From Lawsonibacter hominis (GTDB lineage: Bacteria; Bacillota; Clostridia; Oscillospirales; Oscillospiraceae): a stretch of 64,000 nucleotides of DNA. Location: assembly GCF_014287895.1 (NCBI RefSeq), contig NZ_JACOPP010000007.1, forward strand, positions 62,001-126,000, given 5' to 3'. The notes beneath the pieces were generated by a model. It searched no databases and was not told the DNA's origin. It saw only the letters and a program-made list of their open reading frames with translations. The position numbers and the translations under genes are program-made. Shown here piece by piece: positions 43,178-51,522 of this stretch. Position 1 is the stretch's first letter. Every line of letters begins with the position of its first letter.

Positions 43178-43937
43178 TGTTTTCGGCTCCTTTCCGTATG
43201 TTTTCCCAATCCGCTGCCCGCCCGTCCACCCAGGCCATGTGCTCCAGCCGTTCCGGCCGGGGCAGATCGGCCGGGCAGGCCCGGGCCGCCTGGCGGGCCA
43301 GCTGACGGTAGTGATAGCGGTCGTCCGCCTGAAACGGCAGGTGATACAAAAAAATCCGCTCCGGCGCAAGGGCGCGGAGAAAGTCCAGTCCCTCCGGAGA
43401 GGCCAGCTGATAAAGGTTGCAAAAAGCTGCCGACACCGGCTCCGGGTAGAAGCCGGCAAAGTCTGCCGCGTCTGCACGGCGGAGGGCGGCGTCTCCCGCC
43501 ACGAAAAAGCGCTCGCCTCCCATGCGGATCAGGTAGGACTGATGGGGGTCCTCCCGGTAGCGCGCGCCGTCGTGACGGGTATCCCGGGCCAAGATATATG
43601 CCCCGCCCATGCGGACGGTGCGCAGATTGGCGCGGATGGGACGCACCGGCGCGCCGCCGCGCCGCAGGCGCGGACCATAGACCGGCAGATCGGGGCGCCC
43701 GTGCAGCAGGGACTCCAGGCCGTCTTCATCATAATGATCGTGGTGCAGGTGGGTAAAGAGCACGCCGGTCAGGTGGGCGAACAGGCCGGTATTTTTGCGC
43801 AGCTGCAGGGATAAAAAATCCGGCATGGGCGAGCAGCCCTCTTCCCGGCCCTGATGGATCCCATCGACCAGCAGACCGTTTTTGCCGTCGCAGAAAAAGA
43901 GCCCCGAATTGACCGAGTGAAACATTGCGGTGTGCAT
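43137..43937 (-). CDS. Metallo-beta-lactamase-fold hydrolase
   Basis: 266 residues from the chosen ATG. Metal ligands appear in VLFTHLHHDHYDEDGL (HxHxDH), with further His/Asp in FFVAGDAALRR and FLYHLPFQADDRYHY. The start at 43937 was picked for GGAGGGATGGCGT upstream; the longer frame would cross the sigma-54 promoter. The substrate is unknown. Overlap with lplA (41 nt) suggests a role tied to lipoate or to the island's thioester chemistry. Confidence 0.82.
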   Translation of the reverse strand: MHTAMFHSVNSGLFFCDGKNGLLVDGIHQGREEGCSPMPDFLSLQLRKNTGLFAHLTGVLFTHLHHDHYDEDGLESLLHGRPDLPVYGPRLRRGGAPVRPIRANLRTVRMGGAYILARDTRHDGARYREDPHQSYLIRMGGERFFVAGDAALRRADAADFAGFYPEPVSAAFCNLYQLASPEGLDFLRALAPERIFLYHLPFQADDRYHYRQLARQAARACPADLPRPERLEHMAWVDGRAADWENIRKGAENNGLSGVAQHGSLL

Positions 43938-43964
43938 ACGCCATCCCTCCGGTCCTGTTAATAG

Positions 43965-43981
43965 AGCAATCCATATGCCAA
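43965..43981 (-). promoter_or_regulatory. Sigma-54 promoter of the MBL hydrolase-lplA operon
   Basis: On the minus strand TTGGCATATGGATTGCT: -24 TGGCAT (43980-43975), 5-bp spacer, -12 TTGC (43969-43966). It ends 28 bp before the start codon. Confidence 0.8.
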
Positions 43982-44046
43982 CTTTTGCGCCGGGATAGCC
44001 CCCTTTTACGGCTAAAAAGGAGACGATGGTATCAAAATGATACAAA

Positions 44047-44310
44047 AAGAGCAGCGGATTTGCCGTTGCTCTCAGGCTGTCGAAAAACCCTCCTGAGGAA
44101 GGGCCTCGCAGAGTTGAGTCGTCCGCAGACGACGGAAGGAAAGGAAACTCCGTCATTTCCGGCGACACGTGCGTCGGAAATGACACCTCTCATGACGGAC
44201 AGGGCGACTTTTCCGCCAGAATCGAGCCCTGTCCGTCATGCATCCCTCTGTCGAAAAAGGCCTTTGGCCTTTTTCGACAGGCTGAAGAGCAGCGGATTTG
44301 CCGCTGCTCT
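44047..44310. repeat. MITE-like element flanked by duplicated terminator hairpins
   Basis: A 212-bp core (44073-44284) is bounded by 15-bp terminal inverted repeats, CAGGCTGTCGAAAAA and TTTTTCGACAGGCTG (one mismatch). It is flanked by two 26-bp copies (44047-44072 and 44285-44310) of AAGAGCAGCGGATTTGCCGY-type sequence that differ at one base. Inside are consecutive hairpins: GTCATTTCCG/CGGAAATGAC, CATGACGGACAGGGC/GCCCTGTCCGTCATG, and a 33-nt perfect stem-loop at 44248-44280. It codes for nothing. Each flank can fold as the etfA terminator. Confidence 0.75.
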
Positions 44311-44327
44311 TTTCCGTGGGGCTGTGC

Positions 44328-45332
44328 TTACGCCCGCAGCTTTTGGATCTCGGCCGTGAGTACGGGCAGGACCTCAAAGAGGTCGCCCACCACGCCGTAG
44401 TCGGCCACGTCGAAGATGGGGGCGTCCGGGTCCTTATTGATGGCCACGATCACGTCGGAACCGCTCATACCGGCCAGATGCTGGATGGCACCCGAAATGC
44501 CGCAGGCGATGTACAGCTTGGGCCCCACGGTCTTTCCGGTCTGGCCCACCTGATGGGCGTGGGCGATCCACCCGGAGTCCACCGCCGCCCGGGAGGCGCC
44601 GACCACGCCCCCCAGCGCCTCAGCCAGGGCGCGCACCGGAGCAAAGCCCTCCGCTCCGCCTACGCCGCGGCCGCCGGAGACGATGATCTCCGCGCCCTCC
44701 AGGTCCACGTTCTGGCCGCCCAGGTCCCGGATCAGCTCCAACACCTGGGTGCGGATCTGCTCGGCGGGCACAGAAATAGTCTCCCGAAGGATCTCCGCTT
44801 TGCCCTGTGCGGTCTCGCTCTTTTTAAACACGCCGGGGCGCACCGTGCCGATCTGGGGCCGGTGGTCCGGGCAGAGGATCGTCGCCATCAGGTTGCCGCC
44901 GAAGGCGGGACGGGTCCAGGCCACGTTGCCGCTGTCCGCATCGATGTCCAGCGCGGTACAGTCCGCCGTCAGGCCGGTCTTCAGCCGGCAGGACAGGCGG
45001 GGGCCCAGATCCCGGCCGTTGTTGGTGGCGCCGATCAGCATGCTGGTGGGGCCGTATTTTTCCACCAGGGCATAGAGGGCCGCGGTATAGGCATCGGTGG
45101 AGTAGTGTGCGTATTCCGCGCCGTCCACCACGATGACCCGATCTGCGCCATGCTCCGATGCGGCCTTTACCGCCGCGTCCGTTTTGCTGCCGATGACCAC
45201 GGCCACCAGGGCGCCGCCCTGCTTACCGGCCAGCTCCCGGCCGGGGGTCAGCAGCTCCAGACCCACGTTCTTGGCGCTGCCGTCCGGATCGGTCTCGATC
45301 AATACCCAGAGATCTTTCGTTTTTGCTTCCAT
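44328..45332 (-). CDS. etfA: Electron transfer flavoprotein, alpha subunit
   Basis: 334 residues. The C-terminal FAD-binding domain is clear: SGGRGVGGAEGFAPVRALAEALGGVVGASRAAVDSGWIAHAHQVGQTGKTVGPKLYIACGISGAIQHLAGM and VAINKDPDAPIFDVADYGVVGD. With EtfB it carries electrons from acyl-CoA dehydrogenases to quinone or ferredoxin partners. It ends the long leftward dehydrogenase/Etf series. Confidence 0.96.
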   Translation of the reverse strand: MEAKTKDLWVLIETDPDGSAKNVGLELLTPGRELAGKQGGALVAVVIGSKTDAAVKAASEHGADRVIVVDGAEYAHYSTDAYTAALYALVEKYGPTSMLIGATNNGRDLGPRLSCRLKTGLTADCTALDIDADSGNVAWTRPAFGGNLMATILCPDHRPQIGTVRPGVFKKSETAQGKAEILRETISVPAEQIRTQVLELIRDLGGQNVDLEGAEIIVSGGRGVGGAEGFAPVRALAEALGGVVGASRAAVDSGWIAHAHQVGQTGKTVGPKLYIACGISGAIQHLAGMSGSDVIVAINKDPDAPIFDVADYGVVGDLFEVLPVLTAEIQKLRA

Positions 45333-45345
45333 CGTTTTTTCCCCC

Positions 45346-46149
45346 TCAGATCACGTTGCTGTCGCTCAGCAGCTGGAACAGCTTTCTGGCCGAATCCTCA
45401 TTGGACGCTTCCCTGATCTTCACGCCCCCGGTCTTCTTCTGGGGCACGAAGGTCTTCTTCACCTTGGTGGGGGAACCCTTCAGACCGGCGCGGGTCAGGT
45501 CGATGGCGGGCAGGTCGGCGGCGGTGAGGGTGGGAATCTCGGCCCGATTGGCGGCCATTTTCCGCTTGATAGTGGGGTAGCGGGGATCCCAGGCGGGCTT
45601 GGTGAAGGTCACCACGCAGGGCATGCTTATCCCGATGATCTCGGCCCCCTCCTCCACTTCCTTCTTCACCTTGAGCCGATCGCCCTCCGCCTCAGCCTCC
45701 AGGGCATAGGTCACCTGGGGATAGTTCAGGTGCTCGGCGATCTCGGGGCCCACCTGTGCGGTGTCGCCGTCGATGGCCTGCTTGCCGCAGAAGATGGCGT
45801 CAAATCTGCCCTCCAGCTCCTCCACCTTCCGGATGGTCTCGGAGAGGATGTAGCTGGTGGCCAGGGTGTCGGAACCGCCGAAGGCCCGGTCAGAAACCAG
45901 GTAGGCCTTGTCGGCGGCAATGGACAGGCATTCCTTCAGCGCGGCCTTGGCCTGCTCGGGGCCCATGGACAGGACCACGATTTTGGCGTCGGGGTCCCGG
46001 TCCTTGATGCGGGCCGCGGCCTCCAGCGCATACCCGTCGAAGGGGTTGACGATGGACGGTACGCCCGACCGGATAAGAGTGTTGGTCACCGGATCGATCC
46101 TGATCTCCGTCGTATCCGGCACCTGCTTGACACAGACAAGCACGTTCAT
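45346..46149 (-). CDS. etfB: Electron transfer flavoprotein, beta subunit
   Basis: 267 residues. Seen: VLVCVKQVPDTTEIRIDP, INPFDGYALEAAARIK-like VNPFDGYALEAAARIKDR, AYLVSDRAFGGSDTLATSYIL, and the ETF-beta signature region around VTYALEAEAEGDRLKVKKEVEEG. Thirteen bp separate it from etfA. The 200-bp gap upstream, to lpdA, holds hairpins but no sigma-54 site, so it is either read through from lpdA or has a promoter I cannot see. Confidence 0.95.
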   Translation of the reverse strand: MNVLVCVKQVPDTTEIRIDPVTNTLIRSGVPSIVNPFDGYALEAAARIKDRDPDAKIVVLSMGPEQAKAALKECLSIAADKAYLVSDRAFGGSDTLATSYILSETIRKVEELEGRFDAIFCGKQAIDGDTAQVGPEIAEHLNYPQVTYALEAEAEGDRLKVKKEVEEGAEIIGISMPCVVTFTKPAWDPRYPTIKRKMAANRAEIPTLTAADLPAIDLTRAGLKGSPTKVKKTFVPQKKTGGVKIREASNEDSARKLFQLLSDSNVI

Positions 46150-46349
46150 GTTGTTTCCTCCCTGAATGATTTGATACGAATGCCGGATGAAAACGGCGGA
46201 CGGTTTTCATCCGAAGGCGGCGCGCCTGCAGACGCCGTTTTGAGGGCGCTCATCGGGGAAAGCCGCCTTCCGGGCGGAGGACGGAGCGGATCCGCGGCCG
46301 GCCGGACGCTTCCGGCGGGCATTGGATGTCCCCGCCCTCCCGCACCGGA

Positions 46350-47717
46350 TCAAAGCTTGTGGCAGCACAGCCCCTCTACGTCATGGGCCGCCTCCATAAG
46401 GATCTCGCTGACGGTGGGATGGGCATGGATGGTATCGGACACGGCCCCGGCCGTCAGCCCGTTTTGGATGGCCAGGGCGATCTCACCGATCATTTCCGTG
46501 GCGTGGGGCGCCAGGATATGGCAGCCCAGCACCTTGCCGGTCTCGGCGTCCGCCACCAGCTTGGCAAAGCCGTCTTGGCAGCCCATGGCCAGGCTGCGGC
46601 CGTTGCCGGACACATTAAATTTGCCCACGCGCACCGGATGTCCCGCCGCCGCGGCCTTTTCCTCGGTCAGCCCGACACAGGCGATCTCGGGCGTGGTGTA
46701 GATACAGCCGGGCACGGCGTCATAGCGCATCGTGCGGTGTGCGCCAGCGGCGTTATGGGCGGCCACGATGCCCTGCGCGGTGGCCACATGGGCCAGCTGC
46801 TGTTTGCCGGTCAGGTCGCCGATGGCGAAGATGTGGGGCACGGTGGTGCGCAGCTCGTCGTCCACCAGGACAAAGCCGCGCTCGGTGGCCACGCCCGCGG
46901 CCTCCAGTCCCAGGGCGGCGGTGTCCGGCTTCCGACCAGTGGCCAGGATCACCACCGCGCCCTCCGCCGTCAGCTTCTGCCCCTCCTTCTCAAAGACGCA
47001 GGTGAGGCCGTCCCGGATCTCCAGCACCTTCGCGCCGGTGTGGATGGTCACGCCCCTGTCGGTGAGCAGCTCGGTCATGGTGCGGCACACATCGGAGTCG
47101 TTGCCGTAGAGGATGGAGGGCAGCATCTCCACGATGGTCACCGGCTTGCCCAGATCCCGGAACAGGGTGGCAAACTCCACGCCGATCACGCCGCCGCCGA
47201 TGATCACCACCGACTCGGGGCACTCCTCCAGGGCCAGCACCCCGTCGGAGTTGAGCACGCCCGGTTTGTCGGTCCCCGGCACGGGGATGGCGGCGGGCAC
47301 GGAGCCGGCGGCCAGGATAATCCGCTCGGCCTCGAACTCCTCCTCCCCGGCCCGGAAGGTGTGGGGGCCGGTGAGCACCGCCTCCGCCCGGACCAGGTCG
47401 GCGCCGTGGCCGGCCACCAGGTTCTCCACGCCGCTGCGCAGCTGCTTGACCACCTTGTCCTTGCGTTTTGCCATCTTCTTATACTGGAAGGAATACTCTC
47501 CCAGCGTGATGCCCAGCGCCTTGGCGCCGCTGAGCTGCTGATAGCGCTCGGCGCTGTGCAGCAGGGCCTTGGTGGGGATGCACCCCCGGTTCAGGCAGGT
47601 GCCGCCCAGGTCCCGCTTCTCCACCAGCACGGTCTTTTTGCCCAGCTGGGCGGCGCGGATGGCGGCGATATAGCCGCCGGGGCCGCCGCCGATGACCGCA
47701 ACTTCATACTGTCTCAT
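46350..47717 (-). CDS. lpdA: Dihydrolipoyl dehydrogenase (E3)
   Basis: 455-residue FAD disulphide oxidoreductase that reoxidises dihydrolipoyl groups with NAD+. Seen: FAD motif VIGGGPGGYIAAIRAAQLG, redox-active GGTCLNRGCIPTKALL, NAD motif VIIGGGVIGVEFATLF, FAD motif HIFAIGDLT, and the C-terminal active HAHPTVSEIL. The start at 47717 was chosen for AGGAGGA upstream. There is no fused lipoyl domain. Confidence 0.96.
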   Translation of the reverse strand: MRQYEVAVIGGGPGGYIAAIRAAQLGKKTVLVEKRDLGGTCLNRGCIPTKALLHSAERYQQLSGAKALGITLGEYSFQYKKMAKRKDKVVKQLRSGVENLVAGHGADLVRAEAVLTGPHTFRAGEEEFEAERIILAAGSVPAAIPVPGTDKPGVLNSDGVLALEECPESVVIIGGGVIGVEFATLFRDLGKPVTIVEMLPSILYGNDSDVCRTMTELLTDRGVTIHTGAKVLEIRDGLTCVFEKEGQKLTAEGAVVILATGRKPDTAALGLEAAGVATERGFVLVDDELRTTVPHIFAIGDLTGKQQLAHVATAQGIVAAHNAAGAHRTMRYDAVPGCIYTTPEIACVGLTEEKAAAAGHPVRVGKFNVSGNGRSLAMGCQDGFAKLVADAETGKVLGCHILAPHATEMIGEIALAIQNGLTAGAVSDTIHAHPTVSEILMEAAHDVEGLCCHKL

Positions 47718-47731
47718 GCATGTTCCTCCTG

Positions 47732-48733
47732 TCATAGCTGAAAGCAGCCGTGGGTGCGGGCGTACTCGATGGCGCGGGCCGCGTCCACCCGCATCGGGCC
47801 GCCGCGGGTGACCGCGCAGGTGATCACATCCCCCGGCTGGAAGAAAATTTCCCGCTCGCCGTCCAGGGCCAGGGTGCCCTGGTAGGTCATGGTCCGGGTC
47901 ACCCGCTCCCCCAGGGGCAGGCGGCGGACGTTTTGAATGTGTACGCCCTGGATGGTGCCGGCGCCCACCGGCGCCAGCGTGTTGGGCGCGCCGTCGGTGA
48001 ACTCCGCCGAGGCGCCGCAGTCCTCCTCCCGGGTGACGCGGAGCGCCGTCCCCACCAGGGAGGAGAAGCCGATGGAGGCCATGGAGCACTGGGTGACCAC
48101 CACTTGGTCGATCTCCTCATAGTTCCAGATGGCTCTGGAGCCCACAAAGGGGTTGCGGCAGAATACCAGGTCGATGAGGGCCAGATCCACCAGCGTCCCG
48201 TTTTTCCAGATCTCGATGCACTTGGCCGGCGACGCGCACTCCGCCGCGGGGACCATGCCCCCGGCCAGCGCCGCGGCGGCCATTCCGGCCACGGTGCCCT
48301 CCATCAGCTCCGGATAGACGTTGTTGGTACCAGTGGACATGGAGATCATCGGCACCCTCCGGGTGCCCTTGGCGGCGGCCCGGCTGGTTCCGTCGCCCCC
48401 CATGACGATCAGCACGTCCGCCCCGATGCGCTCCATCTCAGAGGCAAAGAAGATGGTGTCTGCCTGGGTCTCGGTGCGGTCCATGTCGTAGATCTCCAGC
48501 TGGGACAGATCCCCTGGGTAGCCGCGGGAGTTCCGCTTCTGGAGGAGCAGGCGGCCGTAGCCCAGCCGGTCGGGCATGAGGCAGACGCTCTGCTCCCCCA
48601 CCGCGGCGGCCGACAGGAGAATCCGCTCCAGAATGTTCAGCTTCTCCATGTCGTCGATGGTGGTGGCCGCGGTGAGCAGGCGGCGGATGTCCTTGCCCGA
48701 CTGGGGATTGCAGGCGATTCCGATCAAAGGCAT
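47732..48733 (-). CDS. acoX: AcoX-like NAD kinase-fold protein
   Basis: 333 residues. The family (ATP-NAD kinase fold, COG3199-like) accompanies acetoin dehydrogenase genes as acoX; its biochemical role is not established. Seen: IGIACNPQSGKDIRRL at the N-terminus, the kinase-fold motif VLIVMGGDGTSRAAAKG, and MISMSTGTNNVYPELMEG. The start at 48733 has GGAGGGACGACGTCT upstream. Position between E1 beta and E3 matches acetoin operons. Confidence 0.85.
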   Translation of the reverse strand: MPLIGIACNPQSGKDIRRLLTAATTIDDMEKLNILERILLSAAAVGEQSVCLMPDRLGYGRLLLQKRNSRGYPGDLSQLEIYDMDRTETQADTIFFASEMERIGADVLIVMGGDGTSRAAAKGTRRVPMISMSTGTNNVYPELMEGTVAGMAAAALAGGMVPAAECASPAKCIEIWKNGTLVDLALIDLVFCRNPFVGSRAIWNYEEIDQVVVTQCSMASIGFSSLVGTALRVTREEDCGASAEFTDGAPNTLAPVGAGTIQGVHIQNVRRLPLGERVTRTMTYQGTLALDGEREIFFQPGDVITCAVTRGGPMRVDAARAIEYARTHGCFQL

Positions 48734-48795
48734 AGACGTCGTCCCTCCAAAGATGGGGCAGGGCCGGCATGCCCGCCCTGCCCCAAATCCTTCAT

Positions 48796-49860
48796 TTACG
48801 CTTCGTCGTTCTTCGGGCGGCTCTTTTTCAGCTCCGCCACGCCGTCCACTTCCACCTGGCCCTTCTCCTCTTCCAGCAGATCCCGGCCCAGGGTCTTCTT
48901 GATGGCGCGGATCACGTCCATCTTGTCCGGGACGATCTGCCACTCCACCATGCCCACGGGGATGTAGGTGTTGGGAGTGCCCACGCGGACGATGGGGGCC
49001 TTGAGGGCGCCCGCCTCCCGCTCGGTGACCTGGGCGGCGATCTCGGCGCCGAAGCCGCCGCGGACGTTGGCCTCATGGGCGATGACCAGATGGCCGGTCT
49101 TGCGCACGGAGGCCAGAACCGTCTCGATGTCAAAGGGGATCAGGGTGCGGGGGTCGATGATCTCGCAGGAGATGCCCTGCTTCTCCAGATCGTCGGCGGC
49201 GGCCAGGGCGTCCTTGAGCAGCTTGTGCCATGCCACGATGGTCACGTCGGTGCCCTCCCGGCGGACGCGGGCCTTCCCGAAGGGGATCAGGGCGTCCTTC
49301 TCCTTCTCGGGGATGTCGGCCTCCTCGGTGTAGATGGTGGTGCGGCAGTCCAGCCAGAGCACGGGGTCGTTGTCCCGGATGGCGTACTTCATCATGCCGT
49401 AGGCATCCTCGGGGAAGGTGGGCACGGCGATCTTCAGGCCGGGGTAGTTCATCATCCAGCCCTCGATGCACTCGGAGTGGTGGGCGCCGCACTGGGAGCC
49501 GATGCCCTGAGCGGAGCGGATGACCATGGGCACGGGGACCTTCTGGTTGGACAGCCAGTACTCCTTGCAGGCGCCGTGGGCCACTTCGTTCATGGCCAGC
49601 ACCAGGAAGTCGGGGTACATGAACTCCACAATGGGACGCAGGCCCATCCAGGCCATGCCCACGGCGATGCCGGTGAAGCCCTTCTCATCCAGGGGCATGT
49701 CCATGACGCGCTCCGGGAAGGTCTGGAACAGGGAGTACATCTTGCTGATGGCGCCGCCGAAGACGCCCACGTCCTCGCCCATGTAATAGACCTTGGAGTC
49801 CCGCTGCATCTCCTCAAACACCGCGGCCTCCAGGGCCTGCGCATAGCTGACATGTCTCAT
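48796..49860 (-). CDS. 2-oxoacid/acetoin dehydrogenase E1 component, beta subunit
   Basis: 354 residues, the transketolase pyrimidine-type half of the thiamine-dependent E1. Seen: YAQALEAAVFEEMQRDSKVYYMGEDVGVFGG, MDMPLDEKGFTGIAVGMAWMGLRPIVEFMYPDF, and the C-terminal LVIAHEANVRGGFGAEIAAQVTE and VGTPNTYIPVG. Its start codon overlaps the E1 alpha stop by one nucleotide (TAATG), ensuring equal synthesis. AcoX and the split E2 favour an acetoin-type complex over pyruvate dehydrogenase, but the substrate is not proven. Confidence 0.93.
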   Translation of the reverse strand: MRHVSYAQALEAAVFEEMQRDSKVYYMGEDVGVFGGAISKMYSLFQTFPERVMDMPLDEKGFTGIAVGMAWMGLRPIVEFMYPDFLVLAMNEVAHGACKEYWLSNQKVPVPMVIRSAQGIGSQCGAHHSECIEGWMMNYPGLKIAVPTFPEDAYGMMKYAIRDNDPVLWLDCRTTIYTEEADIPEKEKDALIPFGKARVRREGTDVTIVAWHKLLKDALAAADDLEKQGISCEIIDPRTLIPFDIETVLASVRKTGHLVIAHEANVRGGFGAEIAAQVTEREAGALKAPIVRVGTPNTYIPVGMVEWQIVPDKMDVIRAIKKTLGRDLLEEEKGQVEVDGVAELKKSRPKNDEA

Positions 49861-50846
49861 TACAGCTTTCCTCCTTCCGTGTTGGAGAAGATCTTGTCGG
49901 CGCCCTTGGTCATATTGCCGGTCAGGCGGGGCTGCTGATAGGCCCACTCGAAGGCCTCGGCGATCTCGTTCTTGACCTCCTTGGCGTAGCCCTTGAGCTC
50001 CTCCTCGGTACACACGCCCATCTCCTGCAGAACTTTCTCAAAGCGGACGATGGGATCCGGGTACTTCTCGGTCATGCGGGCGTCCCGCTCGGGGGTCTCG
50101 TACTCCCGGGGGTCGCCGAAGTAGTGGCCGCACTTGCGGTAGGTCATGATCTCCAGCAGCGCGGGCTCCCCGCGGCGGGCCCCCTCCATGGCGGCCTCCA
50201 TGGCCTCCCGGATGGCGATGGGATCCTGGCCCCACACGCTGACGCCCTTGACGTTGAAGCCGGCGGCCCGGCCGGAGATCTCGGAGCACTTGCACTCCTT
50301 CTCAGTGGGGGTGGTCATGGCCACGCCGTTGTTGACAATGACGTACACGATGGGCAGGTCAAACAGGGAGGCGAAGTTCATGGACTCGTACAGGCCGCCC
50401 ATCTGGGCGCCGCCGTCGCCGTTGATGGTGACCACCACGCCGGGCTTGTTCTGCAGCTTCAGAGCCATGGCCACGCCGGTGTCGTAGAGCCAGTCCGCGC
50501 CGATCAGGCCGTCGATGGGCAGCAGGTGCAGATCCCGGATGTCCTGCTGGTGATAGTCGCCTCCGATGCCCATGTTGTAGCCGGTGGTGCGCTCCAGCAT
50601 GCCGGCCACGTAGAGCTTCATATCGCACAGGGACAGGCAGCCGTGGTTGCGGTGATAGGGCTTGATGTAGTCATCGGGGCCGATGCAGGGCATGAGGCCG
50701 CCTTCCAGGGCCTCCTGGTTGGTGCCGAAGTGGAACATGCCCACCAGCTTGCCTTTTTTGCTTTCCGTGGCGATCTTTTTGTCGAACAGACGGGCCTTCT
50801 GCATGATTTTGTACATCTCAACGAGTTGTTCCTTGCTGTAGGCCAT
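49860..50846 (-). CDS. 2-oxoacid/acetoin dehydrogenase E1 component, alpha subunit
   Basis: 328-residue thiamine diphosphate-binding subunit. The TPP motif is VVTINGDGGAQMGGLYESMNFASLFDLPIVYVIVNNGVAM (GDG...NN, about 160-200). The phosphorylation-loop region TYRKCGHYFGDP is also conserved. It decarboxylates the oxo acid (or cleaves acetoin) and passes the two-carbon unit to lipoate on the separate lipoyl protein. ATG at 50846 has AAAGGAGTATCGTG upstream. Confidence 0.93.
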   Translation of the reverse strand: MAYSKEQLVEMYKIMQKARLFDKKIATESKKGKLVGMFHFGTNQEALEGGLMPCIGPDDYIKPYHRNHGCLSLCDMKLYVAGMLERTTGYNMGIGGDYHQQDIRDLHLLPIDGLIGADWLYDTGVAMALKLQNKPGVVVTINGDGGAQMGGLYESMNFASLFDLPIVYVIVNNGVAMTTPTEKECKCSEISGRAAGFNVKGVSVWGQDPIAIREAMEAAMEGARRGEPALLEIMTYRKCGHYFGDPREYETPERDARMTEKYPDPIVRFEKVLQEMGVCTEEELKGYAKEVKNEIAEAFEWAYQQPRLTGNMTKGADKIFSNTEGGKL

Positions 50847-50883
50847 ATCACGATACTCCTTTCTGATTCAGGGGCGGAAGGGC

Positions 50884-51123
50884 TCAGTCCTCCTCAATGT
50901 AGCCGATCACAGCGCCTACGTCGTAGGTCTCGCCCACCTGGCCGGTAATCTCGGTGATCACGCCGTCGTACAGAGACTCCACCTGGGCGTTCATCTTCTC
51001 CGTCTTGATCTCGCAGAGCTCCTGGTCCTCCTCCACGTGGTCGCCCACCTTTACGTGCCATTCCAGGATCTGGCCGGTCTTCATCTCGGAGCCGAGCTTG
51101 GGGATGTTGATTTCCTGTTTCAT
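50884..51123 (-). CDS. Free-standing lipoyl-domain protein
   Basis: 79 residues, a single biotinyl/lipoyl beta-barrel: INIPKLGSEMKTGQILEWHVKVGDHVEEDQELCEIKTEKMNAQVES. The lipoylated Lys is in the KTEKMN hairpin, followed by GVITEITGQVGETYDVGAVIGYIEED. Normally this domain is fused to the N-terminus of E2; here it is its own gene. The start at 51123 was chosen for AAAGGAGATT upstream; the in-frame TTG at 51132 overlaps that site. Confidence 0.93.
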   Translation of the reverse strand: MKQEINIPKLGSEMKTGQILEWHVKVGDHVEEDQELCEIKTEKMNAQVESLYDGVITEITGQVGETYDVGAVIGYIEED

Positions 51124-51155
51124 GTGGTTCAATCTCCTTTTTTGTTTTTTGGGGG

Positions 51156-51518
51156 TTACTCAAACTTTAAATAGACGGTAATGATGGCCAGTGCAGCCAC
51201 CAGGGTGTCTCCCGCGCCCATCTCGGCCACGTGAAGCCCCTTTTCCGAAGCCCCGCCCGGGGCGGGGATGATCTCCACGTCGTCATAAAAGCGTACCGGC
51301 TGGCGCAGCGCCTCCAGATCCAGCGCCTCCGGTCTGGGGCAGCAGATTTTAATCCGCAGGGCGATCCGTTCCGGTCCGGCGCCATGGATCTCACGCACGC
51401 CCGCCATGCAGCAATGACTCATGGCGTCCTTGACGGCTTTCAGCGCCGCGCCGGTCATGTCCCCGCCGTGCATGTCCACGCCGGTGCCGATCTCGATCAG
51501 ATACCGCTTGCGTTCCAC
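51156..51518 (-). CDS. Lin0512 family protein
   Basis: 120 residues beginning ERKRYLIEIGTGVDMHGGDMTGAALKAVKDAMSHCCMAGV, the pattern of the small Lin0512 family of unknown function. The C-terminus (HVAEMGAGDTLVAALAIITVYLKFE) is also typical. It starts at GTG 51518, with GGAGG at the end of the E2 gene 9 bp upstream. Location inside the dehydrogenase operon, between the E2 core and its lipoyl protein, suggests an accessory role in this complex. Confidence 0.75.
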   Translation of the reverse strand: MERKRYLIEIGTGVDMHGGDMTGAALKAVKDAMSHCCMAGVREIHGAGPERIALRIKICCPRPEALDLEALRQPVRFYDDVEIIPAPGGASEKGLHVAEMGAGDTLVAALAIITVYLKFE

Positions 51519-51522
51519 GGCC

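Noticed and set aside
46150..46349. Possible sigma-54 promoter before etfB
   Set aside because: No TGGCA-N5-TTGC element was found on the minus strand; only hairpins are present.
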